DNA from: Dryobates pubescens
Taxonomy: Eukaryota > Chordata > Aves > Piciformes > Picidae
Assembly (NCBI RefSeq): GCF_014839835.1
Contig: NC_071615.1
Span: forward strand, 620,001-684,000
Length of the DNA stretch: 64,000 nt
Reading direction: 5' to 3'
The notes below the pieces were generated by a model, which saw nothing but the letters and a program-made list of their open reading frames with translations, had not been told where the DNA came from and did not search any database. Positions 35,474 to 47,800 of this stretch are shown here, one piece after another. The translations under genes were made by a program, and so were the position numbers. Every line of letters begins with the position of its first letter. The stretch's first letter is position 1.

Positions 35474-36415
35474 GGCAGCAGCTGGGAGCTCTGGGGGGCT
35501 GCAGAGGAGGACATTGGTGCCACGTCCCATGGCCTCATCCTGCCCTGGCCCTGCACAGCTCTGCACCCCCAAGGAGAGGCTGCTGCAGGGTCCTCCTGTG
35601 CTGCCAGGGAGGTTTCCATCCTCGCTCCTGGAGCTCTTGGGGCTGTTCTCCTGAGGCAATGTCTGCACTTACCTGCAGGCTGTGGGGCCAGCTGGGCACG
35701 GGGGGGGGAGCTGTGCTGTGCCCCTGGGGCATGCAAAACCCAAGGACCTGGCCACATTTGACTGCAATTTGAATGGAGCAAGGCACAGAGCACCCAGAGG
35801 CAGTGTGGGGCTTGGGAAGGTGTCCATCCTTCTGCCTGGCCACGAGCTGGGGCCAGGAGGGATTTCAGGCTGGGTAGAGCTCTGGAAAGGGCTCCCATGG
35901 ATCTGGGGAGCAAGACAAAGCACCCTGCCCCTGCCTGCCCCAGCTGTGCTGCTGGGGATGTGCACAGTGGGGAAACTGAGGCACAGCAGCTGAGCCATGA
36001 GGCCTCCTGTGAGCCCCCAGCTCCCTGTGCTGCTCACAAAGGATCCTTCCCCTGACCCCAGACCCTGCAGCAGGCGGAGGGCAGCACCCAGCAGCAGCAC
36101 CTCGCGCCTGGGGTGGCTGAACACCAAGGGCGCCCACAGGTCCCATCCTGCCCCCCAGGGCAAGGGCTGGGGGAGGCACAGACCCAGTCCCAGCTGGGGC
36201 TGCCCCAGTCCAGCTTCCCCGCGGAGCAGCCCTTGGAGCACCAGCCAGCCTCAGGAGAAGGACAAGCACCCAGCACCCCCTGCCCCCCAGCCCGGCCTCG
36301 CTCGGGCTCTGGTGCCTGCTGGGGGCTCCTTTGGAGGCAGAGAGGACCAGCACCCCCGTGCCCGCCCCGGCCACCCCAGCAGCAGCCCAGCGCCGTGGCT
36401 GAGCCTTCCGCTTAC

Positions 36416-36480
36416 CTCTGCCGGGGACGGTGTCAGCCCGGAGCCGGTGGCCGCGTCCCTGCGCAGCGTCGGAGTGTCCC
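36416..36480 (-). other. GNG13: Candidate noncoding first exon of GNG13
   Basis: A consensus donor (gtaagc on the minus strand, plus 36410-36415) follows a GC-rich stretch, and the GNG13 ATG exon has an acceptor at 35498 needing such a partner. An A/T-rich segment with TAATCT and TTAATAG cores, OTX/CRX-like, lies just upstream at about 36538-36552. The upper exon edge is a guess. Confidence 0.4.
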
Positions 36481-38589
36481 TGGCCTTGCCCACGCTGCCA
36501 GCTCTGCCCTCGCTGGTGCCCAGCCCAAAGCCTCTCTCTAATCTATTAATGCAAGGCTGCTCCAGCTGCCTCCAGCACGGCAGGAGCCGGATAATGGGAG
36601 CGTCCTGCCCACCCCCACCCCCCGCTGCTCTCCCGGGATTTGGCTCCGCCGAGCGCCCGGGATGGAGGCAGCGTCCTGGTACCCGCGGCTGCCGGAACGG
36701 GGGCACGGCCGCAGCCCCGGGGCCCTAAGGGACCCAAGCTGGGGGTAGGCTGGGGCGGGAACATGTAGTGGGACACAGCAGCCCCCCAGGGAGGTCCTTA
36801 CTGCTGCCTGCATCCCCGCAGCACTGATGGTGTCCCTGCCTGCGTCCCTGCCAAACCCAGCCACCCCCGGACCGTCTCAGACTTCTTCCTGCTGGCCGGG
36901 GAAGGGAGGGGAGGAGGGGAGAGGGCACCTGAGAAGAAGTTAGCTAAGAAAAGGGGGGCAAGGGAAAAGCTGAGGGCAAAAGGTGAGCAGTTGGGGACTG
37001 GAAATGCAGCAGGTGGAGGGCAGGAGGGGCAGAGAGCAATGGCACAGTCATGGGGAGTGACTGAGAGGGAGGGGTGAAGGCTGATTAAAGACAGCCCCCA
37101 CCTGGCTCCAGCCTCCTCTCAGGGTGCTGCAGAGAGCAAGGAGGTCTCCCCTCGGCCTCCTCTCCTCCAGCTCCCTCAGCTGCTCCTCCCCAGCCCTGCT
37201 CTCCAGACCCTTCCCCAGCTCCATTGCCCTTCTCTGGCCCTGCTCTCTGGTGCTGCAGCTGGAGGCATCCAGGGGACACAGCTCCAGAAGATGGAGCTAG
37301 GGGCTGGCTCTCCCAGGAAGCCTTCAGGGCATCACAGCACCAGCCCCATCTCTCCCATGCTGGTGCCCCACAACATCGACCTGGGCACAGGCAAAGCCTC
37401 TGCACCAAGCAGATGCTGAGATCAGGATGGTGCTGGGCTGGGCTCCTCTCCCAGCCCTTGGCCTCCTCAGGTGATCAATGTCCTTAAGAGCCTCCCCAGC
37501 AGCCTCCTGGAGCCACTGTTCCTCCCTCCTTCTCCAGGGGAGGATGTTGGAACCTGGCTCTTGGCCAGGGATCAATGGAGCTCTTCGTGGCCAAGCCCTG
37601 AGCCCACTGCAGCCACAGCCTGAGGCTGCTCCAGCCCTGCCCTACCCATGGTGGCACTGCCACTGCCTCACCACTTCTGTGCTGCACAGATCCCTGGGGC
37701 TGCTGGGGGGGCACAGCCCAGGACATGCTCCCCCTGCTCCAAAAGCCACCAGCTCCTAGGAGTGAGCTCAGAGATAGCCAAGGCTGACCACATCTTGCCT
37801 GACATCAGCCACACTCCCCCCTGCTGCCTCCAGGCGAGGCTGGGGGTGGCCAGGAGATGCCCCTGGGGAGGGCCTGAGTGGGGCCAGCAGCAGCAGCAGG
37901 AGCCACCATCAATACCAGTCCTGGATGTGAGGTGGGCTCCATCCAGCCCCTTGCTCCTGCAAGCAGAGGCTGCTGCTGGTGAGCTCTTTGGTGCTGGCAG
38001 GGAGCTGTGTCATGCCCAAGGAGGTCCAAGATGACATCTACCAAACTTCTTTGGTGTGAGGCTGCTGGAGCCTGGAGCAGGCTGCCCAGAGAGGCTGTGG
38101 AGTCTCCTCTGGAGAGCTTCCAACCCCCCCTGGGCACTGTGCCCCTGGGCAAGCTGCTGTGGGTGCCCTGCTGGAGCAGGGCTTGGACTGGCTGGCCCCC
38201 AGAGGTCCCTTCCCTCTCCCTCCATACTGGGATGCTGTGAAGCCTTTGGGGGGCTGAGGAGGGAGCTGGCCCTGGCAGCTGTCAGGGTCTGCCTCAGCCA
38301 CCCCCCCAGCTCGGGAGATTAAGGACTGATGAACCCCTGGAGGGCTGCAATATTAATGGCTGTTGCCATCTGTTCATCTGGCAGCCAGGAACCAGCTGGG
38401 GCTGGACCTTGCTTAGCCCAGTTATTAAAAGAGGCTATTTTGGGCTGGGGGGCAGCAGGAGGAGCACCCCTCCTTCCTGGCCCAGGGGAGCTGGGGGCTG
38501 AGTCGCCTCCTCCTCCTCACTGCTGTCCAACAGGAGGGCAAGAGGAGCTCCCCTGGCAGGGATGATGAACTCGGCTGGGGGGAGCTTGC

Positions 38590-39080
38590 CAGGCTGTGCT
38601 GCCAGGCAGGGGCACCTGGGCAGGCTGGAGAGGGGAGCAGGAGGGAACCTCAGGGACAGGGTCCTGCCCCTGGGGAGAAACAACCTCCCGAAGCAGTACA
38701 GCTGGGGAGCAGCTCTGGGGAGCAGCAGCTGGGAGTGCTGGGGGACAAGAAGTGCCCCAGGAGGCAGCAAGGTGCCCTCAGGGGCAGGAAGGGCAGTGGA
38801 GGCCTGGGGTGGGGGAAGAGTGTGGCCGGCAGGCTGAGGCAGCTTCTGCTCCTCTGCTCTGCCAGGAGGAGGACTGTGCCCAGCTCTGTACTGAACTGGG
38901 GAGCCCAGAGAGAGAACTGCTGGGGAGAGGCCAGGGGAGGCTGCAGAGGGCCCTGGAGCAGCTCTGGGAGGAGCAGAGGCTGAGAGCCCTGGGGCTGAGA
39001 GCCTGCAGCAGAGCAAGGGGAGTGGATGAGCTCCAGAGGAGCCTTCCAGCCTCCCCCCTGCCGGAACGCTGTGGAAGGGA
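38590..39080 (+). mobile_element. CR1 LINE fragment
   Basis: Internal CR1 with ACTGGGGAGCCCAGAGAGAG and GAGCAGAGGCTGAGAGCCCT; the 3' end is missing. Confidence 0.75.
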
Positions 39081-40089
39081 TGCTGTGTGTGACAAAGAAG
39101 CTGCTGCTGTGCTGCCCAGGACCCAGGGCTGGCACCTGCAGGTCAGGGCCCACCGCAGCAGCAGCCCCCAGCCCCCCAGAGCCTCCCCAGGCGGCAGAGG
39201 GCTGCCCTCAGCGCCGCTGCTATTTGTGGCTCTCTCTGGAGCTCTGCTCCCTGCTGCACACTGCAAAGGGAGCAGCTCAGGGAGGAGGTCGATTGCTGTC
39301 CTTGGCAGAAGTGGTTCAGCACCGTCCCAGGTCGCTCAGCTGAGGGTGGGAAGCAGAACACAGGCAGAGGCAGCAGGGCTGGGGGGGTCCTGTCCTTCAC
39401 CCCTGGCTCCATGGCTAGGGGCTCTAGGGGCTCCCTCCCCCCCCTTTCCTTGCCCAGATCCAGTCTCACCCTGTGGCCGAGACACTGAGCTGTCCTCTCC
39501 CTCCCTTCTGTCCAGCTCTGGGGAGAGCTCAGCCTGGCTGTCCCAGCTCAGCCCCCACTGAGCCCCACGGAGCAGGGCAGGGAGAGCCACAGGGTGTTAG
39601 CAGCAGCGGGGAACAGCTCCCTCCAGCCTCAGAAGCTGAGCAGGGAGTGCAGGAGCTCCCTGCCCCAGCAGCAGACACTGGCTGCTGAGCACAGGCAGGG
39701 CAGGCACAGCAGGCTCCTGGCTCAGGGGATGGTCTTCCCCTCCCAGCCCCTCAGAGCACCGAGCACTGGCTGTGTTCAGAGGCAAGGCTGCTCTGGAGCA
39801 GGCACTCACCTGCAGCTGTTGGGCTTCTCCTGGCAGCAGCAGCTGGGCAGCCAGTTGCTAGAACAGCAGAGTTGTGTTTGCTGAAGAGCTCCAGGTGCCC
39901 AGCTTCTGCTCAATTGTTAATGAGCTCTCTTGGTCTCACTCATCCCTGGAGCAAAGCAGAGCTCAGCCTCCAGTCTACCTCTGGGGTTAGCCAAGTCAGA
40001 GTCTCAGGGCAGCAGGAAGATGTTTTCCACAGCAGCTGACTAATCCCTAACCTGCCTGGCCAAGCCCTGGCCCCAGCCAAGCACAGAGC

Positions 40090-40190
40090 TCAGGGGAGGC
40101 CTCACACGGAGCTCCAGGGGAGGCCTTCCCCCCCCAGAGCTCCAGGGGAGGCCTTCCCCCCCCAGAGCTCCAGGGGAGGCCTTCCCCTAC
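40090..40190. repeat. 27-bp tandem repeat
   Basis: Three copies of GAGCTCCAGGGGAGGCCTTC plus C-run, in intergenic DNA right of GNG13. Confidence 0.8.
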
Positions 40191-40221
40191 ATGAAACATT
40201 TAGCATTAGCTACAGGAAAAT

Positions 40222-40700
40222 CACAGAGTGGTTTGGGTTGGAAGGGACCTCCCAAGGTGTTGTAGCTCCAAGGCCTGCAGGCAGCAGGGACATCCTCCCC
40301 TGGGGCAGGCTGCCCAGAGCCCTCTCCAGCCTCACCTTGAACAGCTCCAGGCAGGGAGCCTCAGCCACCTCCCTGGGCAACCTTCCAGCAGCCTCCTGGG
40401 GCAGAACTTGTTCCTCACATCCAATCTCAATCTGCTCTGCTCTCATTTCAAACCATTGCCTCTGCTCCTGTCCCTGCAGCCCTTTAGGAACAGTCCCTCT
40501 GCAGCCTTCCTGCAGCCCTTCAGGTCCTGGCAGGCTGCTGTGAGGTCTGCCTGGAACCTTCTCTCCTGCAGGCTGCTCACCCCCAGCTCCCTCAGCTGTC
40601 CTTGGGGCAGAGCTGCTCCAAGCCCCTGATGAAGTCTGTGGCTCTCCTTTGGACCCAGTTCCACCAGGTCCATCTTCTGCTGCTCAGGCAGATGAGGTGG
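40222..40700 (-). mobile_element. CR1 LINE fragment
   Basis: Full 3' end CACAGAGTGGTTTGGGTTGG; same subfamily as the 44920 and 56885 copies but more diverged. Confidence 0.9.
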
Positions 40701-41611
40701 GAAGGAGGTGGTCAGAGGAAGATGCTGGAAGCACCTCAGAAGGAGCCAGCAGAGAGCAGCCTCAGAAGTACAGCATGGCCAAGCCCTGCTGCCCAGCAGA
40801 TCCCCACCAGCAGACTTCTGACCTCTGCTGGCCCTGGCTGCTGGTGGGTAGAGCATGAGAGAAGGTACAGCACCCCCTGGAAACAAGGAGAAACCAAACC
40901 CCAGAGCAGGCCCAAGCAGAGCTCCCAAGAAGGGAAATCAGTCCTCTGGAGCTTTAATGCTGTGTTGCTTTGGAGACAGGCAGAGTCCTGCAGAAAGCCT
41001 GGGACAGGAACAGAGCTTAGCCAGGAGAAGCTGCAGCAGCCACTGAGAGCCTTCCATGTGCAAAATACAATGAATCCCATAATATTCCTCCCCCCCTTGA
41101 GTCAGTTTGGTGTCACAGCGAGGCAAAGGTGAGCAGAAGCCAGGCTTGGCACATTTCTCCCTCCAGCAGCTCCAGAGTTCACTTCCACACTTGCAGCCAG
41201 GGCTGGAGAGGCTCAGAGTGCCCAGCAGCAGCCTGGGCCAGCTGCTCAGGACAGCAGCCCAGCCCCTGGGAAACCAGGACAAAGGCAGCTGTGTGCTGCA
41301 GGAGCTCCTGGGTCTGCCTCCTTGGAAGGAGGAAGGAAGCTTCCAGTCTCCAGCCTCTGGCCTCAGGAGTGGCCTCTGTCCTCTGACTGCTGCCCAGCAG
41401 GGGCTGTGCAAGCGGCTCTCACAGAGGCACAGCTGGGCAGAGGCAGCACATCTGGAGCACACAGCAGGACCAGAGGCTGGTGGTGCTGCCCACTCCATCC
41501 CTGGGCCTGTCTCCTCCATCAGCATCTCTGGAGACTGGCTTTGCCAAAGGCAAGTGAGCCTGGAAGCAGCAGCTTCACCCAGGGGCCTGCAGAGCTGCCA
41601 GCACAGCCCTG

Positions 41612-41712
41612 CCCAGGCACAGCCCCTGCCCAGGCACAGCCCCTGCCCTGGCACAGCCCCTGCCCTGGCACAGCCCCTGCCCTGGCACAGCCCCTGCCCT
41701 GGCACAGCCCCT
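41612..41712. repeat. GGCACAGCCCCTGCCCT repeat, 17 bp
   Basis: Six copies (first two with AG for CT) about 150 bp below the stop codon of the unnamed gene, so probably in its 3' UTR. Confidence 0.85.
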
Positions 41713-41864
41713 GGGAGCCCAGCTGGGGCTTGCCTCCAGTCTGTGTCCAGCTGGGGTCTCTTTGGAGAGGACAACCAAAGCAGAAGGAAGACTTCTCCAG
41801 ATCAAAGCAAACCCAACCCAAAGGCACTGAAAGGATCAGCTCCTCCTGAGGGTGTGGCCCAAGG

Positions 41865-44800
41865 CTACTGCTGCTCAAAGATGTTCATGAACTTGGAGAC
41901 CTCCTGGTGAGCTGTGCTGCCAAGGGGCAGGTTCCTCAGGCCCTGGGCAGAGAAAGAAACCTTAGTTAGCCTGCTGCAGGCCTTCCAGGCTGTCCCTGCT
42001 GCCTGGGGGGGCTGGCATGGATGGCCTGTGGAGGTCCCTTCCACCCCAAACCTTCCATGGCACTGCCAGGAGCAGTCTGGTCCTGGTGTCCCAGGTGGTG
42101 CCTTCACAGGGGATGGGCACTGGCAGCCCTTGCCCAGCCCTGGGGCAGCAGTGCTGTGGCCAGCAGGACAGGGCACTGATGGTCCCCTGTGCTCCACACT
42201 GCTGAGGCCACTCTGGGATCAGGTTTGGGCTGACAGGGCAAGAGGAAACAGCCTCAAGGTGCCCAGGGGAGGTTCAGGTTGGCCATGAGGAACAATTTCA
42301 TCCCCCCCTGGCCCAGGCTGCCCAGGGGGGTGGCTGACTCCCCAAGCCCAAAAGCCAGAGGGCTGTGCTGCTGAGGGCCTTGGCTTCACCCCAGGGCTGG
42401 GAGTGTTGGGCTCCAAGCTCTCGAAGGCCTCTTGCAGCCAGACCAACCCTGTGACCCCAGGGGCTCAGCAGCAGCTGCCAGAGCTGCACTTGGGGGTGGA
42501 ATGCTGAGCCAGAGACACTCACTGCATTGTGGAAGAAGTTTGAGAGATGCTTTGCCCAGGGACACCTGAAAGAGAGACACAGAGCTTACTCCTCTGCCCA
42601 GGCAGGGACAGACCTGCCCCAGCCCCAGCCCCAGCCCCAGCCCCAGCCCCAGCCCCAGCCCCAGCCCTGCACTCCTCCAAGCCTTCCAAAGCAGCTAACC
42701 CAGCAGCTCCCTTCAGCTTCCCAAGGCTCCAGCAGCTGATGCACACTGCAGCAGGGCAGAGCTCAACGAGCAGGGTGTCATTAGGTCCTCCTGGATCACT
42801 GCTGGAGCACTGCCAGGCCTCACAAAGCAGACAGAGACAGAATGGGCTCCAGAGCTCACCCAGTCCAACCCCTGCAGGCAGCAGGGACATCCCCCCCTGG
42901 AGCAGGCTGCTCACAGCCCTGTCCCCAGCAGCCTCCTGGGGCAGAACTTGTTCCCAACACCCAATCTCAGTCTGCTCTGCTCCCATGGCAAACCCCTGCC
43001 CCCTGTCCTGTCCCTGCAGGCCTTTGGGAACAGTCCCTCTGCAGCCTTCCTGCAGCCCCCCAGGCACTGGAATACCAGCCCAGGGAAGAGTCAAAGCCAA
43101 AGCTGAGCTGAGCCTGTTCTTAGGAGACACCAGCAGCAGTGCTGCAGCACAAGGACTTCTCCCTGGCTGTGCTGAAGAGTCAGACTTACACCTGGAGGTT
43201 CTCTGTGATGATGTTGAGGGCACAGAGGCCAATGGATTGCATCTTCTTATGCCTGCAGGTCAGGAACAGGCAGAGGAACTCACCCACATACTGGGGACCC
43301 AGGTTTTGCCACCTAAGCAACACAAAGCAGAGCAGAGCTGCTCAGAGGCAGCTCTCCCATGGACCCCAGCAGCTCCTTGGCACCCTGGACTCACCCAGAG
43401 CCCTGGGCTGGCTGCTTTCACAGAGCCAAGGGCTGAGCCTCTGCTGGTGCTCCTGCTGCAGAGCTGTGCCCACAGGCAGCAGCAGGGTACTCACAGCTTT
43501 AGCATTGGGGCCTTCTGAAGGCTCAGGTCTCTCACAAGCAGGGTGACAGTGCCATGCAGGATGTGCTCATCACAGCAGAGGTGGTTCAGCAGCAGCCTCA
43601 GGGCCCAGAAGTTGTTCTGGGGAGTGACACAGGGAGACTGCTGAGGGGAGGGGAGTGCCAGGCACTGCAGACCAGCACAGACTGAGAGGCCACAGCTGGA
43701 GGGGAGCAAAGCCAAGCTCAGTGTGCCTGAGACCCACAGAGTGGTTGGGGGTGGGAGGCACCTGGAAGACCTTCCAGTTGCAACTCCCCTGCCCTGGGCA
43801 GGGACACCTCCTGCCAGTCAGGTTTGCCCAAGGCCACATCCAGCCTGGCCTTGAACACCTTCAGGCTTGCCTGGCAGCCTGCCCCAGTGCCTCAGCACCC
43901 TCGTGGGGGAGAGCTGCTTCCTGAGGCCTGACCTCAAGCAGCAGTCTGCCCTCTGAAGCCATCAGCTCAAGCCTGGGCCCAAAGTCCCTCCCCAGCTCTG
44001 CTGTAGCCCACTCCAAACCCTGGCAGCTGCTCTAAGGGCTCCCTGGAGCCTTCTCTTCTCCAGGCTGAAGAGTCCCAGCTCTCTCAGCCTGTCCCCACAG
44101 GGGATGTGCTCCAGCCCCCTGACCACCTTCATGGCCTGCCCTGGGCCTGCTCCTGCTGCTGCTGTGGGACACAGGCTCCAAGCTGGTGCTGCACAGTTTG
44201 CTCATCACTTGCTCTCAGCTCAGGACTCACCCCAAAGGCCAGAGCTATCTCCAGGAAGGAAGTCAAGTAAGGCAGGTCAGAGAGCAGCATCTGCTGGACT
44301 GCTTGCACTGCAAGGATCAGACAAGCCTCATGGTGCAGCTGCAGGAAGAGACAGCAGGGAGCAGACATTGAAGTCCATTCTCCCACCACTTCTCCACTGA
44401 AGCCCCTCCAGGCAGCACTGAGCTGCCACCCCCCCAGTCAGAAAGGTTGGCTGCCAGTGAGAGACCCCCAGGAAGCCTGGGAGGGCCAGGGCAGAATCCT
44501 CCTGCCTGCAGAGCTCTCAGCCCACCACAGCAGGAGAATCAGAGGGGCAGACAAGAGCCACAGGCATGAAGGGAAAGCTAAGTGTGACTCCCTGAGAGCA
44601 AACCCCCCCAGGCAGCAGCAGGATCCATCCCCAGGCAGCTCTCAGCACTCTCCTCACTCCCAGAAGCCTTCACAGTGCCTCAGCTGCTTCCCCTGCTGTA
44701 CCTCCAGGCACAGCAACACCAGGAGGAGAATTTCCTCCTTGCACACTTACAGGAGAGGAGAAAATTGCAGGGCAGAAGGAAACACTGACTCTGGCTTTCA

Positions 44801-47800
44801 GCTCCTCCAGCAGGCCACCACTGACAGCCAGCACAGCCTGCAAGAGAGCAGTGCCAGGTAAAGGCTGCACAAAGGCCCTGCAGAGGCCAGGCAGGGCCCC
44901 AGAGCTCCTCCAGAGGCACAGCAGGGTTTGGGCTGGAAGGGACCTGCAGAGCTCACCCTGGACAGCAGCCAGCAGGGACATCCTCCCCTGGGGCAGGTTG
45001 CTCAGAGCCCTCTCCAGCCTCACCTTGAACAGCTCCAGGCTTGGAGCCTCAGCCACCTCCCTGGGCAACCTGCTGCAGTGTTCCAGCAGCCTCCTGGGGC
45101 AGAACTTGTTCCTCACATCCAATCTCAATCTGCTCTGCTCTCATTCCAAACCATTGCCTCTGCTCCTGTCCCTGCAGCCCTTTGGGAGCAGTCCCTCTGC
45201 AGCCTTCCTGCAGCCCTTCAGGTCCTGGCAGGCTGCTGTGAGGTCTGCCTGGAGCCTTCTCTCCTGCAGGCTGCACAGCCCCAGCTCCCTCAGCCTGGCC
45301 TGAGCCCCCTGCTGCCAGCCTGGCTTGGGTGGGTGCTGAGCTCTGCAGAGCAGGGAAGCTGAGGCTGCAGCACCAAGCAAGTCACAGCACACAACCACCT
45401 CCTCACTCTGACTTTGCAGAGCTCTTTCTGCTCCTGTGAAGCAGCCAGGCAGGGGCTCTCTGAGCACACTGCACTGAGTTCTGCTGCCTGCTGCCTCTCC
45501 CCAGGAGGGCACAGAGCCAGGCCCTGGGCTGCAGCAGAGCTAACCTGGGCTTTTGCTTGGGCTTTCTGCTGCTGCTCTCTTTGCCCTGCTGCACTCCACC
45601 TGCACTGAGCCCTGCTGCACCACAGCCTCTTGCCAAGGGCCCTGCCTGGCAGATCCCACAGGAGCCCTGGGGAGGGCCTGGGAAGCCACCCTCAGCATCC
45701 AGAGGAGCAAGGCAATGGCCACAGAGGGAGTGAGCTCCTGTTTCAGCCCCAGGCAGCACTCTCCCCCCTCAGCAGTCTGTCACCTACCTCCTGGAAGTCG
45801 AGGGGGGGCTCCTTCAGGGACAGGGGCTGCAGGTGCCCATTGTTCTCCAGCAGACTGCTGCTGCCCAGCACCATGATGAGGGAGCTCCAGCATTTGGGCT
45901 GAAACACAGCAGAGTGGTTTGGAGTCAGGGCTGCAGAGAGCAGCTCAGCCACAGCCACAGCATGGCTGGCTTGGAAGGCAGCTCAAAGCTCAGCCAGCTC
46001 CAAGCCCCTGCCCTGGGCAGGGACCCCTCCCACCAGCCCAGGCTGCTCAGGGCCTCATCCTGCCTGGCCTTGGACACTGCCAGGGCTGAGGAATCCACAA
46101 CCTCTCTGGGCAAGCTGCTCCCAGCAAAGAGCTCCCTGAGGGGCCCCAGCAGCCTGTGCCCAGACTCACATTCCTGTAGAGCAAGGCACTGCTGTAGAGC
46201 AGCTTCAGAGCCTGCTTCAGTAGAACTCCATCCTTCAGGGGAGGGCCTGCAAGAGAACAATGCCACATCACACTGCACAGCTCCAGGGGGAGCACAGCCC
46301 AGGGGCTGGCTGCCCAGGGGCTGGCTGCCCAGACCCCTGACACACAGCAACAAAGCACAGAGGCCTGGAATGGGTTAGGCTGGAAGGGACCTGAAAGCTC
46401 CTCCAGCTCCAACCCCCTGCCAGGGGCAGGGACCCCTCCCCCCAGCCCAGGCTGCTCAGGGCCTCATCCAGCCTGGCCCTGAACACCTCCAGGGAGGGGG
46501 CAGCCCCAGCCTCCCTGGGCAGCCTGTGCCAGAGTCTCCCCAGGGCCTCCCCAGCCTCACTCAACAATTTCTTCCTCCTCTCCAGTCTCAGTCTCCCCTC
46601 TGCCAGCTCAAAGCCATCTTCCCTCACCCTGGCACTGCAGCCCTTGTCCCAAGTCCCTCCCCAGCTCTCCTGGAGCCCCCTTCAGGCACTGGAAGGCTGT
46701 GCTAAGGTCTCCCTGGAGCCCTCTCTTCTCCAGCCTGAACAGCCCCATCCCTCTCAGCCTGCCCCCACAGCAGAGGTGCTCCAGCCTCTGATCACCCTCA
46801 TGGCCTCCTCTGGCCCTGCCCCAGTGGCTCAGTGGCCTCCTTCCAGTGGGGCACTAGAGCTGGGGGCAGGCCTTGAGGCAGGGGCTGTGAGAGCAGAGCC
46901 AAGGGGCAGCATCACATCACTGGTCCCTGTGTGCTCAGCCACAAGGCCTCCTTCCTGCCCAGTGTCATGCAGCCTCCTTTAGCCTGGCCCCTCTGCAGCT
47001 GGCTTCAGGTCCCCCAGGCCACTGCTAGCCTGGGAGCTGTTCAGTGAAGGCCTAACCCCAGGCAACCCCCCAGCAGAGACTTGCCAACTGCACTCCAGAG
47101 CCCACAGTCCAGGATGTCATTCCCAGCAGGGACACTGCCTGTCCTGAAGATCTTCAGGTAGATCTCAAAGTGGTAGTGAGTGATCCTGCAGGCAGTGCAG
47201 CAGGCCAGGCTGCTGACAGGGAAGAGCAGGGAGTGGGCAGCATCCAGGAAGTCCCCAGCCTTGCACAGGTAGAAAGGGATCTTGTCTCGGAGCTCTCGCA
47301 GCCTGCAGGGCAGCAGGAGTGCAGTGAGCCCCAGGCAGCCTCTCCTCCCTGCCTCCCCTGCCCTGCTGAGGGCACACCTGGGCCACTGTGCCTGCTGCTG
47401 GGCTGCCTGGCCCAAGGACAGGCTGGAGGGGGCTGCAGAGATGCTGAGGGCACTGCAGCAGCTCCCTGGTGAGGAGAGGCTGAGAGGATTGGGGCCTGGA
47501 GGAGCAGCCTGAGGGGGATCTGATCAGTGCTGATCAATACCTACAGGGTGGGGGTCAGCAGGATGGGACCAGGCCTTGCTCAGTGGTGCCCAGTGACAGG
47601 GCAAGGGGCACAAGGTGGAACACAGAGGTCCCACCTCAACATGAGGAGGAAACCTTTAAAGATGGTGGCAGCCTCAGCCCTGGAGGTGTTTGCAGCCAGG
47701 CTGGAGGGGGCTGGGAGCAACCTGCTGTGGTGTGAGGTGTCCCTGCCCATGGCAGGGGGTTGGAGCTGGCTGGGCCTTGGGGTCCCTTCCAGCCCTGCCA

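Larger units (their letters stand above)
36560..41860. other. Intergenic CR1-rich DNA between GNG13 and the unnamed gene
   Basis: CR1 pieces at about 37095-37300 (-), 38040-38225 (+), 38590-39080 (+) and 40222-40700 (-), with unique sequence between. No coding exon was supported. A minus-strand ATTAAA at 40953-40958 could serve the unnamed gene. Confidence 0.6.

Noticed and set aside
43190-43195. Donor gtgtaa for exon 43190-43312
   Set aside because: gtaagt two bases on is a far better donor and restores the phase through the last two exons.
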